From assembly GCA_013696695.1 (NCBI GenBank), contig JACCYD010000101.1, positions 1 through 5,653 on the forward strand: a stretch of DNA of 5,653 nt, written 5' to 3'. The notes beneath the pieces were generated by a model. The model did no database searches. It was not told where the DNA came from and saw nothing but the letters and a program-made list of their open reading frames with translations. Of the stretch, positions 1 to 5,653 are shown in pieces. The first letter of the stretch is position 1. Every line of letters begins with the position of its first letter. The DNA comes from Deltaproteobacteria bacterium (GTDB taxonomy: Bacteria > Myxococcota_A > Polyangia > Haliangiales > Haliangiaceae). Made by a program: the position numbers and the translations under genes.

Positions 1-1
1 T

Positions 2-181
2 GGCCCAGGTGTCCGGGCTCATCACGTTCTTCGCCTTGACGAGGCCGCGCGGCTTGTACTGCTCGTAGAACTGCAGCTCGTCCGGATCGGCCTTCTTGAG
101 GAACGCGAGGGTGTTACAGACGCACCACGTCATGTCGTACTGGTGCGCGTCCATGTAGATGCGGCGCAGCGCCTTGTACGA
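2..181 (-). other. Distinctive near-C-terminal segment with WCVC motif (residues 1825-1884)
   Basis: Seen: the segment starts with ALRRIYMDAHQYDMTW, a last TPR-like helix, then WCVC at 1843-1846, LAFLKKADPDELQFYEQYKP to about residue 1868, and a basic stretch RGLVKAKN. The frame is still open at the window edge. From memory, similar tails occur at the C-terminal part of giant TPR proteins of myxobacteria, which is why that lineage is favoured; I cannot confirm it here. The two Cys residues are notable in a protein with only four others in 1884 residues. Function is unknown. Confidence 0.65.
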
Positions 182-3100
182 GTCGTACTTGAACGGCTCG
201 TTGCGCAGCATTCGCATGTGCTGCTCGACGGCCTTGTCGGTGTATTCCGGGCCAGCGACCAGGTAGAGCTCCGCGAGGATCTCCGCGCGATCCGTCCCAT
301 CTCCGCGCATCTCGTTCTTCGGATCGAGCTGCTGCGCGATCTCGTACGCCTGGGTCGCGCTCTGGTAGTGCTTGAGGCGCGACCGATAGATCTCGCCGAG
401 GCCGTCGAACAGACCGACCTGCAGCTTCTGGAACGTGGGGCTGCCCGCCTTCGGCAACCGCTTGATCATGTCGCGGTACGCGCGCTCCTGGCCCTTCCAG
501 TCGCGCTTCGTCGTCAGCACCTTGTCGATGGCTTCGAACGAACGCAGCGCCTTCGGGATCATCGCGTCGCTGAGCTTCTCGGGAATCGAGAAGAACGAGT
601 CGAGCGCGCGGTTGTAGTAGTCGACTGCCTCGTCGAGAGACTTCAGCTCGTCGCGGCACACCGTCGCGGCCGCGTGGTAGTAGGCGCCCTTGCGGACCGA
701 GTCGGTCTCGAGTGCGACGAAGCGCTCGATCGTCTCGACGGCCTTCTTCCATTGCTTGGTCTCGGTGTAGAGATCGAGCACCTTCTGGAGCAGCTGGTGA
801 TCTTCCGGCGAGACCTCGAGGGCCTCGAGGAACGCCGCCGTCGCCTTCTGCGGGTTGGTCAGCTTCTCGTGATAGATCTCGCCGATCTGATCGAGGAGGA
901 GGACCTTGTCCTTCGACGCGGCGGTGGTCATCAGACCGCGCTTGGCGTGAACGACCGCTTCCCAATCGCCCTGCTCTTCTTGCAGCGCGATCACGGCCTC
1001 GAGGGTGTCGCGATGCGACGGATCGATCTCGAGGGCCTTCTCGAACATGTTGAGCGCCTTCTTGCGCTCACCCAGGTTCCGCCGAACCATACCGAGGCGG
1101 TTGTAGATGCGGACGACGTCGCCCTCGTCTTGACCGTCGCGGTGCTGGACCAGAATGGTCTGATAGATCTTCCCGGCGTTGTCGTAGTCGCCCATCTTGT
1201 ACAGCAGGTCGGCGCGGCCAACGAGCGTGGGCAGATAGGTCGAGTCGATGTCGTAGGCGTTCTTGTAGTAGCCGAGCGCCTTCTGGAAATCTCCGAGCTC
1301 GTCGGCGGTGCGTGCCGCGCGATAGTAGAGATCCTTGAGCTCGTCCTGGTTCGCGTGCAGCTGGCCGACCTTGCGGCACAGCATGTCGATCACCGGCGAC
1401 AGCTCGCTCCAGTCCTGAGACGCGAAGTAGAGGTTCGCGAGCGGACGACCCGCGTCGACGTGCTCGGGATCGAGCGCGATGACGGCGGCATACAGCTGCT
1501 TCGCCGCGTCGTTCTGACGCAGCTTGTCCTCGTAGATTCGCGCCGCCTCGAACAGGAGGCGAACCTTGTCGGTGATGACCGGCGTCACGGCCTCGGCGCG
1601 GACCATCATCTGCGCCGCCTTCAACCAGTCCCCGCGATCGGAGTACTGCTTGGTCAGCGCTTCCATCGTCGGGACGTGGCCGGGGTCGGTCGCGAGACCA
1701 CGGAGCAAGTTCGCTTCCGCTGAATCGGGATCCTGGACCTGGGCGTACTGGATGCGGCCCATCCGCCAATACAGGTCGACCTGACGACGCGTGTCGTCGG
1801 TCAGCCGCACCAGCTGCGCCATCATCTCGATCGCGCGATCCCACTCGTTGATCTTCTCGTAGAGCCGACCGAGGGCATCGAGCGAGCGTTGCTCGTTCGG
1901 ATCGAACTGCAGTACGTCGACGTACGCCTCGACGGCGCGGTCGATGTCACCGAGGTTCGATTCGTAGGTCACACCCATCGCGACGAACAGATCGACCTTG
2001 GTCTGCTGGTCGGTCGCGTAGGTGATGTGATTGCGATACGTCTCGACGAGCGCTTCCCATTTGGCGCTCTGCTGGTAGAGCCGAGCGAGCTCGCGATAGG
2101 CGCTGAAGTTGCGGTTGTCGACCGCGACGATCTTCTCGAGAGACTCCGCCGCGCGATCGAGCTTGCCGAAGCGCTCCTCCCACGCAGCCGCCATGCGCTC
2201 GTACAGCGCGATCTGCTCGGAGTCCGATGGCGATGCGTCGAGCTGCGCCTCGAGGACCTCGAGGTACTTCTCGGACTGGTTGGTCTTCTCGTAGAGACCT
2301 TCGAGGGCGCGCAGCGCGTTCAAGTTGTGCGGATCGACAACCAGCACCTGGTTGTACGAAGCGATCGCCTGGCCGGCGTCGAACAGACGCAGGTCCCAGA
2401 TCTGACCGGCTTCGAGCCGGAGCTTGATGACTTCCTGCTCGTCGCCGCCCTGGTTGAGGTCGATGTTGTCGGCGCGCCGGTTGAGCACGTCGATCAACGG
2501 CTCCCACTGCTCGGTGCGACGATAGAGCCGATCGAGGGCCGCGAGCGCTTCGGGCGACTTCTTCGAGTAGTTGAGGGCCTGCTGGTACGAGTGGATCGAG
2601 CCACCGAGATCCTGCATCTGCCGCTCGAGAAGCTCGGCGAGCGAGATGTAGAGCTCGGTCTTCTTCGGCGGTGCCGTCTCGACCGCAGCATGGCGCTGCA
2701 GCGTCTCGATCAGCTCGCTCCACGAGCCGCGCTTGCGCTGCAGCTCGGCCATGCCGGCGAGTGCGCCGGTATGGGCCGGGTCGATCCGCAGTGATTGCTG
2801 CACCGAGTGGATCGCGTACTCGAGGTGCGAGAGGTGCTCGCTGTACCAGCGACCCACCTTGACCCAGAGATCCGCAGCCGCGCCGCGGTCCTCGCGCTCG
2901 AGCTCGTTGACGCGGTTGGTGTACTCGTCGAGCAGCTCCTGCCAGCGGTTGGTCGCCGTGGCGAGCCGCTCGAGCTCGTTCGCCGTTACGTCGTGCGAGT
3001 AGTCGCGCTTGAACGCGGCCTGGAGGACGTAGAACGCCGACTCCTGGTCCCCGATCTCCTGCTCGTAGATCCTGGCGACCCGGTTGAGGATCGTGATCTG

Positions 3101-5653
3101 CTCTTCGACGTTCGGACGCAGCTCCGACCGCTCGAGGAGCACTTCGACGAGCTCGGTCCACTTGTACTGCTGCGAGTAGATCGCCTCGAGGCGGTCGCTC
3201 GCGGTGTTGTTCGACGGATCACCGGCGCGAACGCGCTCGTAGACCTCGGCGGCCTTGGTGAGGTTCTCGACCTTCTCTTCCCAGGTCGAGGCAGCCTGCA
3301 GCAAGTTCTCGCGACGCTGCGTCTCGTCGTCGAGGACGAGCGCGCGCTTCTCGAGCACGTCGATCGCCTCTTCCCAGCGACCTTCGCGCGTGAACAACGC
3401 CTCGAGGGCGGACAGTGCGCGGAAGTCGGACGGGTCGATCGCGATGACGCGGCGCCAGGCTTCGACCGCATCGTCGACGCGGCCGAGCACTTCGCCTTCG
3501 AGCTGACCGAGCTGAGCATACAGCTCGATCGTGTCGTTCTCGTTGATCGCACCTGTGAGGTTGCCGACGTCGATGATCCGGCGGAGCGTCTGGCTGAGCT
3601 CGTCCCACGCCTGAGTAGATCGATAGAGATGCGCCAGCGCGCGCAGCGTCTCGAGGTCGTTACCATCGAGGCGATCTGCAGCGAGCCATGCATCGAGGGC
3701 GTTACGCTCGCGCTGGAGCTTGTGCTCCCAGACATTACCGAGGCTCTTGTAGAGCCTGATCTGCTCTTGATCGCCCTGCGCGACCGCGACCTGACGCTCG
3801 ATGATCTCGACCAGCTCGTCCCAGCGCTCGCGGCGCTGGCACAGCTCCGACAACGCCTGCAACGCCTGCGGCTCCTCGCCGCGGATGTCGAGGACCTTGT
3901 TCCAGAGCTCGATCGCCTTGTCTTCCCCCTGCTGGGTGTTGACCGATAGCGCATCCGAGCAGATCCGCGCCATGCGCGCGTAGACGTCGGCCATCTCGCC
4001 GTCGTCCGCGGCGACATCGATCAACTTCTCGTAGGTCTCGAACAGCTTCTGCCACGCTTCGCGGCGGAAGTGGATCGCCTCGATCGCCTCGAGGGCGCGG
4101 CGGTTCCGGCTCTCCTGCTCGAGCACGGCCGTGTAGGAGGCGAGCGACTGATCGAGATCGCCGAGCGCCTCGCTGAAGATCGCACCGCGACGGAAGTACA
4201 GCTCGAGCTGACTGTCGGGGTCCTGATCCACTTCGATCCGCCGCCGCAGGATCTCGGCGAGGTCGTCGTACATGCCGGCGGTGAGGTACAGCCGATCCAA
4301 CGCGGCGAGCGCGTCGGCATCCTTGGCCTCGATCTCCAGAGCACGCAGGTGCGTCGCGACGGCATTCGCCGCATCGCCGAGCTCGAACTCGTAGACGCGC
4401 GCCATGCGCAGCAGCGTCAGCCGCTTGATCTCGCGATCGGTGGTGCGCTCGAGTGCACGCGTGTACGCGTTCACCATGTCGTCCCACGCACCGGTCTGGC
4501 CGGCGAGCCGCTCGCTCTCTTCGAGCGCGTGGTCCCAGCGCGGATCCTCGACGACCGCTTCACTCCACCAGTGGAACGCCTTCGGCTGATCGTAGAGCTT
4601 GCCCTCGGCGAGCTCCGCGAGGCGCTGGTACATCGCCTGACGATCCGGCCCGGCGAGCTTGCCGAGCTGGACCTCGTGGATGCCGTGCAGCTTGCCGTAT
4701 TCGCTCGCCGACTCGTAGAGCGGCTCGAGGACGGTCCCGATCTCCATCTGGAGATGACCCGCGTGGAACATCTCCTCGAGGGCCGCGAGCGTCGGCTCGT
4801 GGGTCGGGTTCTCGGTCAAGATGTCGCGGTAGACCTCGACGGCGCCCTTGCGATCGCCGAGCTGGTGCTGCTGCGTCTGACCGAGGCGGAACTGCAGCGT
4901 CGGGATCTCGTGGGGCTCTCCCAGCTGGATCTCGCGCTTGAGGATGTCGGCCAGCTCGGGCCAGGCGGCGGTCGCCGAATACAGGCGATCGAGCGCGAGC
5001 ACGGCGGGCTTGTTGTCGAACTCGACATCGAGGATGCGACGCAGCGTCGTGATCGCCTTCGGCACATCCGCGAGCTCTTGCTCGTGGACGCGTGCGAGGC
5101 GCGACAGCAGATCGACCTGGCGCGGCACGTCGAGCGACTTCTCGCTCTCCGCTTGATAGAGCTTCGCCAGCGGCTCGAACGAATTCGTGATCTCCGCGAG
5201 CCGCTCGATGTGGCCCAGCGTGAGCTGGTTGCCCGAGTCGTCGCGCAGTGCACGTGCGTAGGCGTCGAAGGCCGCCATCGCGTTGCCGATCATCTGCTCG
5301 TGATAGGTGGCGATCCGGTGCAGCAGCTCGACCCGCGAGAGCGGATCTTCGTTGTGCGCGACCATCACCTCGAGGACGTCGACGAGCTTGGCGTACTCCG
5401 CCGAGGCCTCGTAGATCGGTTCGAGGACTTTCGCCGCCATCACCGGCTCGACTCGGCCATGGACGAGGCCATCCAACGCGTGGAGGGTCTCGGTATGAGA
5501 GGGATCCATCTCGAGCGCTTCGCGATAGCTCTCGATCGCGCGCGCGACGTCGCCCAGGCGGATCTGCCACAGGTGCCCGACGCGGTACTTGAGCGCGACG
5601 GTCTCGCCGGTGGTCTCGGCGAGCTCGACCTGACGCTCGAGGTTTCCGAGCAG
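2..5653 (-). CDS. Giant tetratricopeptide-repeat (TPR) protein, internal fragment open at both ends
   Basis: Seen: the minus-strand frame starting at base 5653 has no stop for 1884 codons, and its translation is a coherent helical repeat protein. Recurrent motifs are ALxALxxLY, W-x-x-L, A-x-IYE, LGD, A-x-x-x-Y and VLxxDP, at regular spacing from one edge to near the other. No other frame gives such a pattern. Start, ribosome binding site, any signal peptide and the C-terminus lie outside the window, so the protein exceeds 1884 residues. No long hydrophobic or membrane segment is seen; the chain is rich in Glu, Asp, Arg, Leu and Ala, and Cys is very rare (six residues). Known: TPRs are 34-residue helical hairpins that stack into a superhelix and bind proteins. 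Inferred: a non-enzymatic scaffold of myxobacterial type, since no catalytic domain is visible. AgmK/GltI of Myxococcus is a possible relative but is not established. Frame and TPR class are near certain; cellular role is unknown. Confidence 0.97.
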   Translation of the reverse strand, partial: MLGNLERQVELAETTGETVALKYRVGHLWQIRLGDVARAIESYREALEMDPSHTETLHALDGLVHGRVEPVMAAKVLEPIYEASAEYAKLVDVLEVMVAHNEDPLSRVELLHRIATYHEQMIGNAMAAFDAYARALRDDSGNQLTLGHIERLAEITNSFEPLAKLYQAESEKSLDVPRQVDLLSRLARVHEQELADVPKAITTLRRILDVEFDNKPAVLALDRLYSATAAWPELADILKREIQLGEPHEIPTLQFRLGQTQQHQLGDRKGAVEVYRDILTENPTHEPTLAALEEMFHAGHLQMEIGTVLEPLYESASEYGKLHGIHEVQLGKLAGPDRQAMYQRLAELAEGKLYDQPKAFHWWSEAVVEDPRWDHALEESERLAGQTGAWDDMVNAYTRALERTTDREIKRLTLLRMARVYEFELGDAANAVATHLRALEIEAKDADALAALDRLYLTAGMYDDLAEILRRRIEVDQDPDSQLELYFRRGAIFSEALGDLDQSLASYTAVLEQESRNRRALEAIEAIHFRREAWQKLFETYEKLIDVAADDGEMADVYARMARICSDALSVNTQQGEDKAIELWNKVLDIRGEEPQALQALSELCQRRERWDELVEIIERQVAVAQGDQEQIRLYKSLGNVWEHKLQRERNALDAWLAADRLDGNDLETLRALAHLYRSTQAWDELSQTLRRIIDVGNLTGAINENDTIELYAQLGQLEGEVLGRVDDAVEAWRRVIAIDPSDFRALSALEALFTREGRWEEAIDVLEKRALVLDDETQRRENLLQAASTWEEKVENLTKAAEVYERVRAGDPSNNTASDRLEAIYSQQYKWTELVEVLLERSELRPNVEEQITILNRVARIYEQEIGDQESAFYVLQAAFKRDYSHDVTANELERLATATNRWQELLDEYTNRVNELEREDRGAAADLWVKVGRWYSEHLSHLEYAIHSVQQSLRIDPAHTGALAGMAELQRKRGSWSELIETLQRHAAVETAPPKKTELYISLAELLERQMQDLGGSIHSYQQALNYSKKSPEALAALDRLYRRTEQWEPLIDVLNRRADNIDLNQGGDEQEVIKLRLEAGQIWDLRLFDAGQAIASYNQVLVVDPHNLNALRALEGLYEKTNQSEKYLEVLEAQLDASPSDSEQIALYERMAAAWEERFGKLDRAAESLEKIVAVDNRNFSAYRELARLYQQSAKWEALVETYRNHITYATDQQTKVDLFVAMGVTYESNLGDIDRAVEAYVDVLQFDPNEQRSLDALGRLYEKINEWDRAIEMMAQLVRLTDDTRRQVDLYWRMGRIQYAQVQDPDSAEANLLRGLATDPGHVPTMEALTKQYSDRGDWLKAAQMMVRAEAVTPVITDKVRLLFEAARIYEDKLRQNDAAKQLYAAVIALDPEHVDAGRPLANLYFASQDWSELSPVIDMLCRKVGQLHANQDELKDLYYRAARTADELGDFQKALGYYKNAYDIDSTYLPTLVGRADLLYKMGDYDNAGKIYQTILVQHRDGQDEGDVVRIYNRLGMVRRNLGERKKALNMFEKALEIDPSHRDTLEAVIALQEEQGDWEAVVHAKRGLMTTAASKDKVLLLDQIGEIYHEKLTNPQKATAAFLEALEVSPEDHQLLQKVLDLYTETKQWKKAVETIERFVALETDSVRKGAYYHAAATVCRDELKSLDEAVDYYNRALDSFFSIPEKLSDAMIPKALRSFEAIDKVLTTKRDWKGQERAYRDMIKRLPKAGSPTFQKLQVGLFDGLGEIYRSRLKHYQSATQAYEIAQQLDPKNEMRGDGTDRAEILAELYLVAGPEYTDKAVEQHMRMLRNEPFKYDSYKALRRIYMDAHQYDMTWCVCNTLAFLKKADPDELQFYEQYKPRGLVKAKNVMSPDTWA
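182..703 (-). other. Divergent TPR-like region before the C-terminal segment (residues 1651-1824)
   Basis: Seen: helical pairs continue but regular spacing is lost. The anchor after Trp1635 is Trp1719 (84 residues on), then Tyr1804 (85 on). A TPR-like hairpin lies near residues 1746-1779, with LGEIY at 1752-1756, AYEIA at 1769-1773 and DP at 1777-1778. Another spans the AELYLVAG stretch near 1794-1801 and ends in NEP near 1818-1820. A longer connecting segment (SIPEKLSDAMIPKALRSFE, about 1689-1707) separates two hairpins. It is still solenoid-like, with no separate enzymatic domain visible. Confidence 0.7.
1013..1336 (-). repeat. Three close-to-consensus 34-residue TPRs (residues 1440-1547)
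   Basis: Seen: the first repeat starts at residue 1440 and the second exactly 34 residues later at 1474. The third starts at 1514, after a six-residue acidic insertion around DGQDEGD. The third repeat fits the TPR consensus very well: Y1517 (position 4), L1520 and G1521 (7 and 8), A1533 (20), F1538 or its neighbour at 24, A1540 (27) and P1545 (32). LGD or MGD turns occur in the first two and LGE in the third. This is the firmest sequence-level proof of the TPR family call, and it marks the end of the strictly 72-residue array. Confidence 0.9.
1394..4504 (-). repeat. Regular core of the array (residues 384-1420)
   Basis: Seen: fifteen anchors from Trp390 to Trp1415 are spaced 72, 72, 77, 72, 77, 72, 72, 74, 72, 77, 72, 72, 72, 72 residues. 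All anchors are Trp except Tyr462 and Ser1127. The +5 exceptions are loop insertions. One is in the turn of a hairpin near residues 570-577 (VNTQQGED). The other two are in linkers between hairpins, near 697-708 (NLTGAINENDTI) and 1065-1075 (DLNQGGDEQEV). Helices themselves keep their length. The best TPR match in the core is near residues 1077-1110, with A1096, Y1100 and DP1107-1108 at consensus positions 20, 24 and 31-32. Confidence 0.88.
4688..4732 (-). repeat. Second VLEP-type extra helical segment (residues 308-322)
   Basis: Seen: the segment reads VLEPLYESASEYGKL, matching the first copy at 10 of 15 positions with only Ile/Leu, Ala/Ser and Ala/Gly changes. It follows an AALEEMF helix. 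Its anchor is Tyr319. The unit after it is atypical, with a Gly-Pro-Asp linker near residues 335-337 and a WW pair at 362-363. No further copy is seen downstream, so this marks the change to the plain 72-residue array. Confidence 0.75.
5384..5428 (-). repeat. First VLEP-type extra helical segment (residues 76-90)
   Basis: Seen: the segment reads VLEPIYEASAEYAKL and sits between the ALDGL helix of one TPR and the hairpin that follows. It lengthens this unit by about 16 residues compared with its neighbours, which pass straight from ALxALxxLY to the anchor. It ends in the usual anchor position (Tyr87) and L-x-x-x-L helix. Inferred: an added half-hairpin that would change the local superhelical pitch. 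Similar VLEP-x-Y motifs are, from memory, common in giant myxobacterial TPR proteins. Confidence 0.75.

Larger units (their letters stand above)
704..5653 (-). repeat. Tandem TPR-like array with 72-residue (216-bp) period
   Basis: Seen: aligning on the aromatic anchor after LY (Y/F/W at LY+6) places anchors at residues 87, 159, 231, 319, 390, 462, 534, 611, 683, 760, 832, 904, 978, 1050, 1127, 1199, 1271, 1343, 1415, 1490, 1564 and 1635. Twelve steps are exactly 72 residues, and most others are 71-77. Each unit has a first hairpin beginning near W-x-x-L, a loop rich in D/E/Q/P, then a hairpin ending in A-x-x-x-Y-x-x-VL-x-x-DP, and then ALxALxxLY leading into the next anchor. Two TPRs would be 68 residues, so each unit is a TPR pair with about four extra linker residues. 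Residues 1-80 are the end of an earlier unit, so the array continues upstream of the window. Units are diverged in sequence, which points to old duplications under structural constraint. Confidence 0.93.
4685..5653 (-). repeat. Upstream part of array with 232-residue higher-order repeat
   Basis: Seen: residues 50-90 align without gaps to residues 282-322, an offset of exactly 232 residues (696 bp), with 17 identities in 41 positions by eye. The shared positions include DP/NP-x-H, TLxAL, and VLEP[IL]YE followed by EY-x-KL. The offset equals three 72-residue units plus a 16-residue insertion. Anchors at 87, 159 and 231 are 72 apart, and the next is 88 later, at 319. Inferred: this end of the solenoid follows a pattern of three plain units and one extended unit that may continue upstream. 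An alternative is that both extended units simply keep an ancestral longer form. Confidence 0.8.

Noticed and set aside
143..1723. Long plus-strand open frame of 526 codons starting with ATG
   Set aside because: It is codon-aligned antisense to the real minus-strand frame. It is open only because TTA, CTA and TCA are almost unused in that frame. Its product is Leu/Val/Arg-rich and mirrors the repeats without a domain pattern of its own.
1889..2794. Plus-strand open frame of 301 codons
   Set aside because: Same codon-aligned antisense shadow; it ends only where the real gene uses a TCA serine codon (2792-2794).
1947..3161. Minus-strand open frame of 404 codons in another phase
   Set aside because: It overlaps the repeat gene in a different frame. 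The translation is Arg/Ala/Gly/Pro-rich low-complexity sequence typical of an off-frame GC-rich read, with no TPR motif.
2795..3949. Plus-strand open frame of 384 codons
   Set aside because: Same antisense frame; it ends at the only CTA codon of the real gene (3947-3949). Beyond it the antisense frame stays open to the window edge for the same reason.
4560..5570. Minus-strand open frame of 336 codons in another phase
   Set aside because: Off-frame shadow of the same gene, with Arg/Ala/Pro-rich composition and no recognisable domain.
2..5653. Frequent CTCGAG palindromes across the window
   Set aside because: Leu-Glu is common in these helices and its preferred codons CTC GAG form this self-complementary hexamer, so codon use explains the density without a regulatory or restriction-related role.
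2..5653. Naming the gene as a TonB-system component or as gliding protein AgmK/GltI
   Set aside because: Both names come from memory of large myxobacterial TPR proteins. The window shows only generic repeats and no diagnostic domain or neighbouring genes, so no symbol is given.
2..5653. Promoters, terminators or internal gene starts within the window
   Set aside because: The coding frame is continuous, so internal ATG/GTG codons are simply Met/Val of the repeats. No intergenic gap or convincing terminator stem with a T-run was seen.

Overview
The window lies wholly inside one very large protein-coding gene on the minus strand. Read from base 5653 down to base 2, one frame stays open for 1884 codons with no stop. 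Neither the start nor the stop codon is present, and there is no intergenic sequence, RNA gene, mobile element or CRISPR array. The sequence is GC-rich with strongly G/C-biased third codon positions: in this frame TTA is never used, CTA once and TCA twice. That codon use, the size of the gene and the character of the protein suggest a high-GC bacterium, most likely a myxobacterium or relative (Myxococcota). This is inference; no taxonomic marker is present.

The encoded protein is an all-helical tetratricopeptide-repeat (TPR) solenoid. Residue numbers here are window-relative: residue 1 is the codon at 5651-5653 and residue n ends at base 5656-3n. Aligning units on an aromatic anchor (usually Trp) in an LY-x5-W-x2-L pattern gives a long tandem array with a dominant period of 72 residues (216 bp), about two TPR-like hairpins per unit. 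Steps of exactly 72 residues recur many times between residues 87 and 1415; the exceptions are mostly 74-77. From the upstream end of the gene the layout is: (a) residues 1-323, 72-residue units with a 16-residue extra helical segment inserted at two places exactly 232 residues apart; (b) residues 384-1420, the regular 72-residue array; (c) residues 1440-1547, three close-to-consensus TPRs; (d) residues about 1548-1824, more divergent TPR-like hairpins; (e) residues 1825-1884, a distinctive near-C-terminal segment with a Trp-Cys-Val-Cys motif and a FYEQYKPRG stretch, still open at the window edge.

TPR solenoids are protein-interaction scaffolds, so a structural or assembly role is the reasonable general expectation. 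The segment resembles, from memory, the giant TPR proteins common in myxobacteria, some annotated as a 'putative component of TonB system'; the gliding-motility protein AgmK/GltI of Myxococcus is another very large TPR protein. No specific function can be assigned from this window, and I see no evidence of a new multi-gene system. The points of real interest are the regular 216-bp periodicity, the 232-residue higher-order repeat, and the distinct tail.
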